The translations under genes were made by a program, and so were the position numbers. Positions 13,501 through 28,500 of a stretch of DNA of 64,000 nt are shown piece after piece; the first letter of the stretch is position 1, and each line of letters opens with the position of its first letter. Below the pieces are notes generated by a model that had not been told where the DNA came from, made no database searches, and saw only the letters and a list, made by a program, of their open reading frames with translations. Origin of the DNA: Struthio camelus (taxonomy: Eukaryota; Chordata; Aves; Struthioniformes; Struthionidae); contig NC_090953.1 in the NCBI RefSeq assembly GCF_040807025.1, positions 2,459,501 through 2,523,500 on the forward strand, read 5' to 3'.

Positions 13501-16500
13501 TATGGATTTTTGTTCAGGATGTAGATGACCTATTTTTCAATTGCTTCTCAACCCACATACTTGATTACCTCTTTCCTTGTTCAGGAGAGCTATTAAAGTA
13601 ACTTGTGATCATTTCAGTACCACTGTTAAGTCCCTAAATCTCAAATAAAACGTGTCACGCATAGAGCTGCTGTGACAGACATGTTCTCATTTTCTAAGTG
13701 AACAATGACAGTCACTGCCCTGAAGAGTGTAAGACTGATTAACAGTATTATAAGATCAAAGATCTTTACAAAAACCCAGTCTTCCTAAGTATCTAAAACT
13801 TAAGTTATCCATCTGCTTTGGTTTGAATACACGCAAAAACATCACCAAGGAGTTTTTTTAATGTACAGAAATATGTACTATGCAAACTGAATCTTGTTAG
13901 TCTAATTTACTTCAGTAAATTAGCTATTTTATATGCAATAACTGTAGTTTTCACTACACTCCCCACAATAATGAATTCTTCTATCCAAATTAAGAGGTAA
14001 ACATCATGTTATGTGCGTTTAAACCTTCTGAAAACATAACTGTTGATGAAACAGTTTACTGATATAATCATTGTTGATTAGAATTTGTTAAGCATTACCT
14101 CTTGGATATATCTGTAGAGGCTCTATTAACTGTCCATTTACTTGCTGTTCCATTACAGTGGTGTAATACTGCAAAGAGATTAAAGAAAGAGATTACTCAG
14201 TAATCTATGAATAGCAGTAAGAGCACTTATAGATTGTTAAATTTGTGGGGGGTTTTAATTGCCATCATACATATCAGCGTTCAGAATGCTTTCCTACTAT
14301 TTGCAGTGTCCACGCAACAAAGTGGCATGCAAAGAACATAACCGAAGGGCTATGATAGCCACCACTGCACCAACTCAAGCACAGGGATCTGTCATGGGCC
14401 CCACTATGCAGGTTTCAGGCTCACCTGAAACCTGGGAATGTTTCAGAAGACTGACCAAATGGAACATTTACAGCAAACACAGCGGTTGCCATACCTGGAG
14501 AAGTCGGGGGTGGGGGGGGGGGAAAAAATCAAAGAAACACTGTAAATATAGACAAAAAAATTATGCAATCGACAAAACTCCAAGGGAGAAAAGAATCTGG
14601 AAACTATCCAAGAATTTGCAATGCCGAAGCACAATCAGGGCAGTTGGGGCCACGTGCCACATAAGCAGAGAAGTCGTGCCATCCCTTAGTGTATACATTT
14701 AAGGCATAGAAGGGTATGCAAAACAGTGTTACTAGAGAGCCACTGCAGACCCACGGAGACCTTGGACCGCAGCACGTGGACTCTACAGGGACTGCTAGCA
14801 GAGATCTGCAAGGAAAGGCTAAGAACGTACAAAACGGGATTCTCCTTTCCCCCCCGCCCCACCACCAACAGGGAAACAGTCTGCAAGTATCTGAGAATGT
14901 CAACACCAAAGAAGCCAGGAAATACTGACTGTGGCATGAGGAAGACTGAGATGTGGCATGATGATAAGGACAAATAGCGGGATCAAACGGAGAATTAAAT
15001 TTGGATTAAACAACTTGGAATCTTTATTAGCCTTTCAGATCTGGCTTTCACTCATTGAGAAGCAATGAGCACCCACCAGATAAGACATTTAACAGTAAGA
15101 TCAGGAGATGTACTAGACGTACTAGAACAATCCCAGAGTGGAAGACAGACCTTACTAAAAGTTTACGGTCTATAACCCATACATTCCTGATTATGATAAG
15201 TATTAAATATTGAAAGCACATCACAAAGCATGCAATCACCAAACATCTTTGAAGCAAAAATGCTGGCTGTGGGCCAGATCTTCATGGCATAAATCAGTGT
15301 AGCTCCACTGACTTTCATGCTAATTTTCACCAGCTGAGTGTGGTCTAAGACTTCAGAATGCCACTGTTATGAGCTTTTTGTGATGCTATTACTCAAACTG
15401 GCAAGATTAAATGTCAACAGAAAAAAAAATTCTCTGTGGAATCAAACACGTGTATTTCACTCACACCAATGATTTCCCATAAAGCATGCATTTTTACTCA
15501 TGCAAATAAAAAAAATAAGAAAACAGTTTATTAACTACATAATGCTATAAGACGTTTTTCTTTCCTCTTACAATAGGATCAAATATGCAAACTATATTAA
15601 GCAGATATTAGCTGATATCACTAAGATTGCACGAAATCAAATCTCACCCTCTCTCCATAAAACCACATGGGACTCAGGAGCTCCAGATCCCGCGCCTGCA
15701 CTCCAGGCACAGGTACCTTTACGACAGATTGAAACTTGACGGCGTTTGTAACACGGCTCTGTGCGGGCACTGATGGCAATTTACGTGCAGAGCCTCATTC
15801 ACAATTTCCTTTATAATACAAAGATCCTAGCCTGCTACAATAGTCCACTGGCTTGGCACAAAGAGCAGGTTTTCAGTGTGGTTTTTCCCCCCCCCTCCTT
15901 ATTCACATCAAGAAATAGGAAGAAATTTCCTTTTGCGAAAAAATAGTTAGGAAGAAACCTGCTGAGGGTATGCAGATCTGTCTAGCTCAACCTCCTATGT
16001 GTACGCTTAGTACCATGCCTGCTGCTAAAAGCATTTCCCTCATTAAAATCTCACCACAAGATTTTTGAGCAGGGTAACTGGTTCACATGAGCGTGTAAAC
16101 GTATAAATACACAACTTAAACCCACGACACACGCTTTCACTGTGCTTATGCTACAGAAGCCCACTGTTTTGAAAAGACCCAGAGGTTTTTTGGGAATGGG
16201 ACAGACTACCCCATGGACTTATTTTGTATTGTGGGGTCATTAATAACGAGCCAAATCCTCCCCATGTCCCCATACCCCTTCATAAAAATGTGTCGCTGGC
16301 ACCTATTAGTTACAGAGCTGTAAAAGAATCTCTTGCTCCATAGGAGGGCCAAAATTGTTTTAAAAACTAAAAACTATTTTTTAAAGGGGCATTCTACGAC
16401 CTCAAGACATGTACATACAGTATAAACATAGTACATACCCTTCAGAATAATAAACTAAAATAAACATACAAGAGACTGTTTCTTATTAAAAAAAAAGAGA

Positions 16501-19500
16501 GAAAGAGAGAGAGCAAAAGAGAAAGAAATGTGGCCCTCTCCATTACTCAAACAGTGATGACAAGTAAATGAAATATCAATCATGTAAGCTGTCAACCTTT
16601 TGGGACAGCAATAACTGTTAACAAGTAGTCTGGAAAAATTGTCTGAAAATGATTTGTCCTCCACATATGAGCATTTGAGGTTTCCATGGAAAATTAAGAT
16701 GCCAGTGGCTATTTGGAACATTGTTCAGGTATTCTTTTTAATGGAAAATTTGCCAGTTATTGATCCAGAGCATGTACCCCTTGCCTTCAGAAAGCTGCAA
16801 GCAACTTTCCAATCAGTGGCTGTCAAAAAAATTACTGCCTTTTTATACTGATACAAGACAACAGCTAAAGTGCAGCTCTGCTGCTACTCAATGTCTTTCT
16901 TTAATTAACTGCAATGCAGAATACAAAAATAGTTTTAATTATCACTCCACAACATTTGCATAGGTATTACATGAAGTACTTCCGCATACTCCAAAATAAT
17001 TCCAGACCTGCCTGAATCACTCTTACTGTCAAGCTCTGAAACCAAAGAACTTGAAGATAAAAAGGTCATGAAGATGCAAAGCACCTCGTAAGGTATCATG
17101 ATGCCTTACTTTCATGGAATAGACCTGTATTCTCAAAGAATTATTTTTTCATTCTTATACTGAAATCTTTCACTTTTATTCTGGAGCGTACTAACAGAAC
17201 TGCAGCACATCATTCCTAGAAGCATTCAGCAGCTGTTTCATCCTCCAAACATTTGTTGCAGGCCTACAGCATAATCACCTTGAGCGGCAGAGGCCAGAGC
17301 CTCACCCACAATATCTGCTTTCAGAGCACATGCTTTGCTAGAGCCAAATGCTACAGCCCATTTTCCCAGTATGGGACTTACAGGTTAGGCTACAAGCCTG
17401 CATTTACAGTCTTAGATACAACCTCATGTAAAATGCCATATGCCAAAAAGTTAACTATGCCAAGCAGAACAAACAGGTACCAAAAGCCCCGAGTAGCCCA
17501 GGTACCTGATGCCGAACCACCTGGCTATGTCCTCCCAGTGTATAAACGCCTGCCAGAGCACAACGCATATGAAGAGAATCGTTCAGGAGCTGGGACAAGA
17601 CAGCAACGTCAATCTGACAAGATAACACGTGCCCCTACATCAGGAACCACGCACAGCAACGAGTTATAATGATCTCACGCTCATATCTAACGAGTTGTAA
17701 CAATGGACTTTTGAGAAGAACAAAAAATAAGTAGCTTTTCCCCCCAGTACATTCTTCAAGATAATAGAAAATTCATCCTTTTCCTTGTAGGAGATTCGTT
17801 TTCTCATGCGCATACCCTAAAACGACAGGTATAGGGACTTAGAAAGTTAAAACATTAACACAATACTGAAGTAGCCACCTAGTTTAAAACTTAAGGAAAG
17901 ATATTCAGACAAGAAAAACTGCTGAAGTGGAAAGAAGTCATTTACAGACATCCCATAATTTGTAGGGAAAGTAGAGTGTTGCTCAGTCACAACTCTAATG
18001 TACTGAAACTTTAACCGTAAGCTTGGAAGCATAGCAAAGAGATGACCTTACAAAGGCATGATTAATTGCAAAATTTTGCCAGAAAAATTCAAGTGTCCCA
18101 GCTAAATGGCAACGACAAACATTTTATAGGGAACAGCGACGAATACATACGTTGGAGGAGTTCCAGCGGGGAAGCATCACTGGTGATCTAGTTGTATGAA
18201 AAAAAAAAAAAAAACCACCAAAAGAAAACCCCTAGAATACATACAAAATCTCCTTGACTGGAGCAAGATTTTCTCCCCTTCTTTCACACAACTGTCTTAT
18301 GCTCTTTAATATCAAACTTGGGATACAATGGTTTCACCTCCTCTGGAAAAAAGCTCCACATGATAGAGGCTTATTTAACACATCCCTTGAAAAAGCCCTG
18401 TTTTACAGAGATCAGTCACCATCATCTGGAATCTGCACTTCTTTCACCCTAAAATTAAGTCATTGACAATGACTAAAAACTCTCTGAACCAGCATCTACC
18501 AATAGACTCCCAAGTGACTAATGGTCCACCGAAGCCTTCACGAGGCAACTTCTGGTGCGCGGAAATATCGACACAGAAAAGCCATAATACGTGCAGAAAA
18601 ATCTCTGCAGATATCAAAGGATCAGAATTTCATAGAGGAAGCCTTCTCTGAGGCCAGCTAGAAAACATGACTCCACTTAAAAAACTCAGACTGCTTGATG
18701 CACTTTTGTTCTAAATTCACCACAACACTGTTTTACCAAACACTAGAGTACACGTATCTAAGAACACACCATAAAGCAGAGACTTGGGCAAGATTTAGGT
18801 GATCCAAGCATGTTCCTGCTCTGCAACAGGGAATTGAACCCCAATCCCCTACTTAGCAGCTAGCTGCTTTATGAACAAGTTTATAGACAAGGTTGCAGGA
18901 ACAAAATAGCGAGTACAAAACACGGCTGCTTTTGACTGTCATTAAAGTAAGCCCTAAGACTGAAAGGGCAACTTTAACATTTTTATGGTGATGATGGACC
19001 AAGCTAAACCAAGTCGTTAAGGCCTACCAAAAACACCTGACTTCTACTCTACACAGGTTGTTTCTGATAATGTTCAAAGTTAAGATCATTAGCATAATAC
19101 AAAAGCAATCTCTTGTCAAGAAGTGCACTATATAAGGAATTAACATTTTATCTGACTTAGAGAAAAAAACATACATTAAACTACGCTAATCTTCTTGCTC
19201 AATTTCATCTGAAAGGAAATATTAAATGGAATGTCATTTACATCTGCAGCATGAAAGATACATTTTTAAGCTATACTCAAATTATTTTGATTCAGTAACT
19301 ATCCCCATACTTCATTTCTGTAGACAGCTCTTATATTTATAGGCACCTATATAGAGGTATTTTATGTATATAAAGATATACACATACGCACATATATCTC
19401 ATATTAAAAAACAGAATATACGACTTTAAATCTTCTATGAATATAGAGCCTGCAGCTAAAATGTAACTCTTCTGTTAGGAGGGGTGAAAACAGTCTCCAG

Positions 19501-22500
19501 ATGAAAGTAGATTTTGAAAAATTTTTAGAGCCCAGGGGTTCATTTTTAATGAGCCGTTACTTTAAGTACTGCATAAAAAATACAAGAAATTGATAGTCCA
19601 TTTAGCCTGCACTATACCTAATGCAAAAGTCATTAAGATGCATTATTCTTAATGTTTATGATATGATCAGTAAGTGTACAAGTCTTTTTAAAAAAAAAAA
19701 GAGTCAACCATGTCCATATGTCTCATGTGATGCAGTTTTTAAACACCTACACATAATACAGGAATATTATACTGTGACCACTGTAGTTTACATTAACACT
19801 TTGATACAAGCAAAAAAAAAACCCGAGAACAGAAACTGATTAACACAGAAAATATCAGTATTTGTTATACTATACTTACATAGGACAGCATGGCTTTCAT
19901 TTCTTCATCGCTTCTAACAGTAATCCGATCACCATCTTCATCTTCATCTAACAAAGAAATATAACACATTTACCAACAAAGGAAAAAAAAAATTACCATT
20001 TTAGCAGAGCAAGTGCATCCATTTCACCTGAACATTTACAAACAAATGAAAACAAAAAGAATGTATGTCAACTACACAAGTAATCAGTTACTCTGAAATA
20101 GTAATTTATAATGACTCCAAATATTAATTAACAGAGACTACAATCACCTGTAGAAAAGAGAGGCACAAACAAAACACTCAAAACCTTGCTCCCAACAACC
20201 GTTTTATTGCCAGAAGCTCTCCAGAAGCCTGCAGTCCGGCACGTGCTGCAATACTCCCTGCAGACACCCCTCAAGTTACTCTTTTGACATCGGAAACTGA
20301 AAGCAAAGTTTGGGCAGTTTCTTCATGTGCCTCAGTCCTCCCAGATGGCGTTAAGTTTTAGCAGTGTCCTTCATCAAAACTTAGATTACTATAACAAAGA
20401 GGATTTAAATTGCTTTCTTTCCACTAAAATCTTCTGTCATTTCTGTCATTCCTTCCTACCTCAGCTCACCAGCCCCGGGTCAAGTTCCTCCTCCCTGGGC
20501 CCCGTTACAAAGGCACTGGTATCTCTGCTTGTTCGTGACACAGTAACATCGACTTAAAAACAGTAACTCACAAGCGACCCTACGTCTGCCTGTTTATACA
20601 CACAGACATACGCTCAGATGAAGACAGACGTCAGCACCCAAGCAAAGCAGCCTGTGTTTCTGTTCATAGTGCAACTACGGGTGAAGATGATACTCGGTGC
20701 GTGAACAGCATGATGGAGCAACTGCTGTTTTGCGATGACAGCTCAGGAACAGCCACAAACCCCCAGAAAGCGCACCTTCTGGCACAAGGTAAGATGCTGC
20801 TGCGGTAACACAGCCAGATGAAAGAACAAGATTCGGAAAGGCTTCAGCAGAGCAAGGCATTCAGAACGAATTATTAATATGAAGAGCTACAGGAGGAATA
20901 GACTTTCCAAAGACATATGGCAGGATTCAGCAGGTGCAGATCTACCAGGAGGCTAAATCCCCCCTATTAGCACCAGCTGGTGCAACAACACACTCCAACG
21001 TTACATGCCACTGTTGCTGAGACACCCTCTGCAGATCCTTCACTTCGCTCAGAGCGGGTCCAGCCCCCTTCTCCTCTCCCAGACCTCGTGCAAAGCTCAT
21101 GCACTTTTGCTGAGGGAAGAGCTGCCCAAGTCACCAGATGACTGGGATGGACCCCTCCTCTCCAAATCAGTAACAAAATGTTAATTTCTTTTTATTGCTT
21201 TAGCTCTGGGGAGGAGGGAAGGGCTAATGGTCTGTCTCCAATTTTTGTCTGCTGCAATTTAGGTATCTTCCTTAGATTTAAAAAAAAAAAAAAAACCCAC
21301 ACATAGCACATTGGTGTATACCCCAGTTTTAAATGTGGGTTTTCCCTTTAGACAGGGAGCTCTTTGAAAATAAAACATCACCACAACATCTAACTGAAGT
21401 ACCAAAGAACAGCAGACATTCACATGCCTTTTTAACCAAAAAAAAAAAAAATCTACTGTGGGGAATCTCAAACACACAGGCCCATTTGAGTCAGGGTACT
21501 GAAAAGCACAGAGATGCTCACCTCTTCGTGAAAGCTGACAGGGGCTTAGTGCGTAAGGATACGTCCACACCAAGGAGTTCAAACACACCAAAACACTCTG
21601 CCTGTGCTCCAAGTCAACCAGATGCAAGCAAGCTGGTCAGAAAGCCACATGGCTACAGAAGAAAAGCACTCTGCCCGAGCTAACACGCTTCAGGAGACCA
21701 AAAGCAACACACTACCATATTTCAAACACCTACTAAATACCAAAGGATGAAAATTCAAAGATGAGTGCATGCATTTATATGGCTTCAGGACTGCAGCAGA
21801 CCTGCTTCTGACCCCCTCAGCATGTGAGCAGAGGATGGTGAAAAGCCTGCCTGCCCTCCTGTCGGGAGACACCCTCTAACCAATACACGTGCTTTCTGCA
21901 GTCACGGCCCTTGTACCAGCACACAAAAAGTGCCATTATTTCCTGGGATGAAAACTAACTCTTGCTTGTAGTTACGAGCAGATCTAACTTCACAAATCAA
22001 AATTACCTGAGGAGTTTCTGCCTCTGAAAACCTAGCAGATAATGCTGAGGCTATAATGAAAAGAGCAAAACAGCACGGAAGGGGAGAAAGAACAAGTGAC
22101 AAATAAAAGAGCACAAAAACGCAGTGCAAAAATCTGAAAGTTACGCTTTAAAAATGTACCACAACAGAGCTATGGGACAGTGGAACAGGAAAATTGGAAG
22201 AACCACCAGCTAGTACAGCCACGTCCTATAACAGTCTTGTCTCCTGGAAGTTTAACTGGTGAACTGCCAGGTTGCTGAAACTACTTGCTAGGGCTACCAG
22301 CCTCCTGTGAGTCATGAAGGATGGAAAGACTAAGAAGAGTTAGTGAATTGAAACTGAATTTTCCTTGCCTGGAAATATTTTAGAGAGAAAGGAGTTGCAA
22401 AACTGCTATCTGGCCATAACCCAAGTCACAGCAGCACGTAGTAGCGGAATCAGAAAGGCTGAAGAAGCTACTGTCAGCATAGTGAGCACAATGAAAGCTA

Positions 22501-25500
22501 TGCAGCAACCAAAAGGGGATCAGAGTAAAACGCAGAAGAAGTCAAGTCTAAAATAGCCAGGCAATGTTTTTTTTTTTTTAAAGAAAAACAGGAAAAAAGT
22601 ATACTTCTCATTTCTTTACAGAGATTCTTGGCCATCCTATCATGACATATAAGTGGGTACAGCCCAAAAACTAGCTAAATATGACGCATGGGTTCAGAAA
22701 GATTTCCAGGCTTCTCTACTTGCCTAGAGCACAGCAATATGATTTTCCAGCACATTAGGGAAGCAAAAGTAGAACCAAAAAATCCTATGTACTGGCTGGA
22801 TTTTGCTAATGTCACTTAAAATGGAGGAAGAAATCCTAGCAAGATACCAAACAGAGTGCAGCAGATGGCAAGCAAATATTATGAAGCAATCTCCACAAAA
22901 TCTGCAGAGTATCACAAATATACAAAATGGCAGAGTTTGGATAAAAGGATCATAACAGGCCATATGCTGTTAGTGATTTTATTTGTAGCAATGTGTAATA
23001 CAGTGGTGAAATCCACATAAAGGTCCAATGGTAGACGCAGCGCAGCCCCAGGTAGAAGCTACAATGGATGATACACTGTAGATAACGATAACTAAACAAA
23101 CAGTAGAGGAGACTACACTAGATGGTAATTATCCACATCTGAAGAAGTAATGAAGCAGGTGAGAACAAAGCTTAAGCTGGTAGACTCTAGGCATTTGACA
23201 TGGATAAAGTAACCAGAAAAATCAAGCATCAATATACATAACATATTTTAGACGCCAGTTAAATGGCAGGGGAAATGGTTTCGTGCAGATGTAAATGACA
23301 GACTAGAGACATGAACTGAAAGCACAGAAGCAGATGTTAGAAGACACAATGAAATAAGTATTTCCAGGAAAGTTCTACACATGGTACCATTAATATGGGC
23401 TACTGCTCTGATTGCAGTGACTGCTACTGGTGCGTGAAGTTCAAACAAAGCTAATGTGTGATGTGGGAGGTAGGTAAAAAAAAAAAAATTAACAAATTTA
23501 TAAAAGAAACAGCAAGGTCTGGAGCCTGGTTTTGCTTAGGTCTCTGTAGTCTCTGCAGAAAGCCTTGTTTTCACAACAGGGCAAGAGAAACGTCCAGGCT
23601 GCAGGAAAAAACCATCTACAATCTCCATTCTTATGCCTCTGGTATTTTAGGAGGAAAAGCACACACATGTGAAAAGAGAAACGTGAAGCACTAAGTCATA
23701 CTTGAAGCTTCACAAAACAGTATTTCCTTTGATTATCTACACTCAGGATTATCTGTAAAGCTCTAATCAGAGGAAAAATTCTAATAAGAATGCAAGGCCC
23801 TATCTGCTCTATGATATCTGCTCTCTCACCTTCAGCATCGCTACCTTATTCATACAGCATTTCTAATCCCCTGCAGCTCCTTTTGTTATTTCATCTCTAT
23901 CAAAGGAAAACAGAGATATGCAGAAAATGATAATAAATAAATATTAAAAAGGGAACAGCAGGAGCCTTCTCCACTTGGAAGAAAACTCTAGTACAGTATC
24001 TAAGAGCCAGATGTTTGACTTTCCTTTGCAGCTTATTGCTCTTTAGATAGGACAATCCCTCCAGGAAACCCTCCAAAAATAAAAATACAGGGTTCAAAGA
24101 GTAGAACTGAAATAGAATAAGCAGACATGTCAGCATAAGCCTAAATCTGCACTCCTGCCATCACAAAGAGCTTTCCTAACTCAGCAAAAGGATGACATAA
24201 TCACCTTCACAAGGTGCAAGTGTGATTAATGACAACCTCAACATATAGCTTGTACAGATCCTGTACATAAATTATTTTTCCCAGCCGACACACAAGGCCT
24301 TTTAGAACGCATTGCTACCGCGCAAGTCTAACCAGGTGGTGTTCTCCTGCCACTCTCACACCTTCTCCAGGAGCTGAAGCCGACTAACTATCCACCCTTC
24401 CTGCTCTCAGATAGGAGACTGGTATAACAAAGACAGTAGCAAGCTAGTGTCCTTAGCTTGTCCCCAGAAGAAGGAAAAGGAAAACTAACAACACAGCAGC
24501 CTTTCTAGTGAAAGAGAAAAAGACGTTTGTTCCAGTGGAAGGAAGTGTTTTCTTCTACTAACCATTCTGAATCCCTAGGGGCAACGCCGGCTCGGCCTTC
24601 CTATTCCTACAAGCACATATCTTCCAGGCACCCATTAACTAAGCCAGCCCCCTCTGGCAACCAGAAAGGCTTTGAGATGCCCTCACTGACTTTTGGTTTT
24701 GCACCCAAGGCAGCAGCGCCACGTCGCTCCCCCCAGTACGCGCACTCCGCGTGGCTGCTAAGGGATGGCGTTTCTCCTCACACGGGAGGAGAGGCGTGAT
24801 CAGCTCACACCTGAGAATACGTGGGATTAAACGATAACCATAATTTGTTTTCCTGCTCTCTCAGTGATCATCAGCAGATGTTGAAAAAAAATGAAGAAAG
24901 TTCCTATTTCTAGTAGAAATTGAAAGGCACAACCTCTGGTATTGTGGTCAACCCCTTTTGAGTAAAAGGATCCAAATATAGCTGTGCTGCTATACTTGGT
25001 ACAAAACCTCTGTGCTGCACCACATTTTTCTAAAAGCTGCTGCTCTTTTGGGTTTTGGGTGTTGTTTTTTTTTTTCACTAGACAATCAGAATTTTAAACT
25101 TAAACCTACAGGTACTTTATACGTTTCATTTAATTCAAGCAATATAACTGCAGTGAGGAGTAAGAGCACGGTAAGGTCATGCTGGTAATTAAAGCTATAT
25201 TGTAGAAATATGCTCACTCAAGATGTGATTAAATAATAAAATATTACTTAGTTCAGTATCATCATTAAACTTGCATTAATGCATAAATATTTAACCACAA
25301 CATATAATGAACATAAACATTATTTATTTTAAAAAATGACAGCTCCATAACGTGACAGAGGAGACGGTTTATACAAGCCATACTTACACTCAAACGCTGT
25401 TGTCGTCGCATCGGGCAAAACTTGACCAATGACATCCTAAAACGTAAAGGAGAATTAGCTATATATCCAACTGGAAATGCTTGAAATTATTTAGAGTAAA

Positions 25501-28500
25501 TCATCTTAATTGCTCCCCAGCTGCGGTCAGAAGACTTTAAAACCTGCTACTCACCACTGCCTAAAAATTACAAACTTTTTAGTGCACAGCACAAATCAAT
25601 ATAAATCACTGTGCCCTTCTCCTTCCTCTCCGTGCTACTTTTTTTTTTTTTTTTTTTTTTGGTAAGTAACTCAATCATAATTGCAAACAAAGTCAGTGCT
25701 GCCTGTTCTTGCAGTTGGAAGAATTGATTTTGTCCTTAGGTTATAGAGGAACGTACATCTAACTCGTGGAGGTAAGTCATAAAAAGAGAGGTTTATGAAT
25801 GGCTTTTTACTTGAGAAAGCACGTGCTCAGGTCTCAGTCTTTCTGCTCAGATGATCTTAGATCCTGGGAAGAGAGTTGGCCACCTCTGAACAACTGATCT
25901 AGTCTTCCCCTCCGCTGCAAGGTAACCGCATCACCCGATTACATCTCCTGTCTGGCTGCAGCTCAGAAACAACAGAGCAACATTGCTCTGGGTGGGCTTA
26001 GGGCTGCCAGCATGAATTAAACCAGGAGCTGGGAGATGGAGCAAGTCTTTGGGACTTTCACTCCACAACGGCCCAGGAAAGCGCAGGGACCCAGCAGCTG
26101 CTCCAGGCTGACGGCCGGGGGCTCGCGACGCAGCACGGCGTGCCAGGGTGCTCTCCACCGCAGCGGCCGACCGCTGGGAGGTTCGTCGTCGTCGTTTTTA
26201 ATCGGAATTCGCCTTCTTCAAAACTTGGCAGACCGTTTCAAACGTATTCGCTGCCCTGTAGGCAATAAGGTTGAAACACCCAAAGAGGTGAACGTACCAA
26301 CCTACAGGGCAGCCCTCAGCCTTGGCGTTATCCCCTGCAACGCAAGGGCTCTTGGAGGGAACGTGCAACTGCACCGACGCGAGGCCGGGCACAACCTCCC
26401 CCCGACGTTTCCAAAGGTTACACATCTCCGCCTCAAAGCGGCACTTTGATATCAACACTTTTACAAACCTTTTCTGCGCAACTAAACTGAGAGAAGGAAA
26501 GGATTGTTTTTAGCCTTTGCGTATAACACTTACTCAAAATTCAATGAAAAAGACCTGCTCAGATTTAACTCATCCCGGCCTTCCAGTGCCTGTGCTGCTG
26601 TCAGCCACGGCGAGGCTGCAATATGTCATGTTGGGGCATGGCATAAACGCACAGCATGGTTTTTTCCTTCCTGCTGCCTGATTTCTCATGTCAGGCAATC
26701 TTTCCACTGACAATGTCACAAAGTGATTAGAAATTAATGAACAAAAATATTTATTGAAGTATATACACTGTGAGCATCTTGGGGTGCTAAGCACTCCCCC
26801 GCATCACAGCTTTAGTGATCACTGCCCTGTCATTTTTATTCTCTGCTTTTTTGCTCGGTCTCAAAACAGGAAATTATACATTCTGTGCAATGTTAAAGAG
26901 ACACATTAATAATAATGAGAAGGCAGCAAAAGCAACTAAAAAATTTCCACAGACCTAACTGGAACAAGTAATATTTCTAAAACCTCCTCTTGTTGTCTTT
27001 TCATTTTAGATGTTAACATAAATTAACAATACATAATTTATACTATTAATTGTATACAAGACAAAAGGCATTAGAATCGTTAGGTTAGCTGCATTGCATT
27101 CCATAGATTGTAAATTTGTACAGCCCCCCAAAAACACAAACATTGCCAATGCAAAATGTAAGGCTGACTAAAATTCTTCAGTGTAGATAGTTCTACAGCT
27201 CTGTAAAAACTGGAAGAGCTGAGCCCTCCGACTCTAACAAGAAATTAAAGTCTTGCCTAGAAAGAAGACTGCGCTGTTAAGTAAATATTTCTAAATCTAT
27301 GTAGTTAAACATTAAAAATTCCTCAGCAAGCATACTTTAATTATGTTAGATTTAACCAATAATTTAAGCCACTTGTAAAACATTCATATGAGGGCATGGG
27401 GATGCTTGCATTAAATTGATCTGAAATATCAGTCAGGACCGCAGTTCTGGGATGCTCACAAACCGCAGTCGAGGTGCGTGGGTATGGCACAGAGACCCTT
27501 CTGGAGGCCCCGAAAGCCTGCAAGACTCCCAGAGCTGCGACAGCACTCCAAGAGCGATGGTCAATTCTTTTCTAATATTTTTTCATTTGAGATCTTTTTT
27601 TTTTTTATTCATATACTTGGATATTATCAATTAAGAACTACATACCATAAATCTGCCAAACACTAAAAATAGTTTAAAAAAAAAAAACAAACTTGGATAT
27701 TATCAATTAAGAACTACATACCATAAATCTGCCAAACACTAAAAATAGTTTAAAAAAAAAAACAAACTTGGATATTATCAATTAAGAACTACATACCATA
27801 AATCTGCCAAACACTAAAATAGTTTAAAAAAAAAAAAAAAAAAAAAAACAAAACCTGCCACCACCTCATTTTGCTCTGGTCAGCTCTCAGTGTCGCTATT
27901 AAAGCAGCGTACCTGAAGAACCTCCGGCTGGGGGGACACAAACCGCACCATTACTCTGTTGTTACCACAATATTCTCATCAGCTAAATAAGACTTCCACG
28001 CTGAAACACGCTGCAGCCCTCTCAGTGACCCCAGCTCCAAGGATTATTCTAAATTTCAACAGATTGTGTGTGATGATTTTCTACTACCACAACCGCGATC
28101 ACAAGCAATAAAATACCAGGACTTGTAGACAATTGTTCAAGTGAGCTCAGATGCACGATAGCTGGTATTTATCTTACAAAAATGTAAAGGCTCTGACAAC
28201 GAAGAGAAAAAAAAATCAGGGGAAAGCAACTGAGGCAGGACCTCTATCAAAGCTGCTCTGCAGCAGAACCGCAGAGCACTTACCTCTAAGGCAAGAGAGC
28301 AGAAAATGTGAAAGCACTGCTCAAACATAAACATTGAAACCATGGGCCGCATTCTCATATCACTTAAAACTTGTTTTATATCAGTATGATACAATAAAGT
28401 TATCCCGAACTAACACCAAGTGTTTAAATACTCTAGGCGGGACTGTGGAAAATGAATCCAGACAGCCCAATTTAAAAAATAAGCTCACTGTAATTCATTT

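Larger units (their letters stand above)
10321..14098 (-). other. MAP2K5 intron 4
   Basis: About 3.8 kb containing the GA microsatellite, a small GGCCGGGCCGGGCC patch at 11241-11254 and the candidate cassette exon with hairpin near 13.0 kb. No other gene is seen. Confidence 0.8.

Noticed and set aside
17253..17669. 138-codon plus-strand open frame in MAP2K5 intron 3
   Set aside because: Ends in low-complexity polar sequence, with no domain or promoter signal; judged a chance frame.
18790..18890. Text resembling a tRNA B-box complement (GGGAATTGAACCCC), considered as a tRNA or SINE
   Set aside because: No cloverleaf could be folded around it and no clear SINE order was seen on either side.
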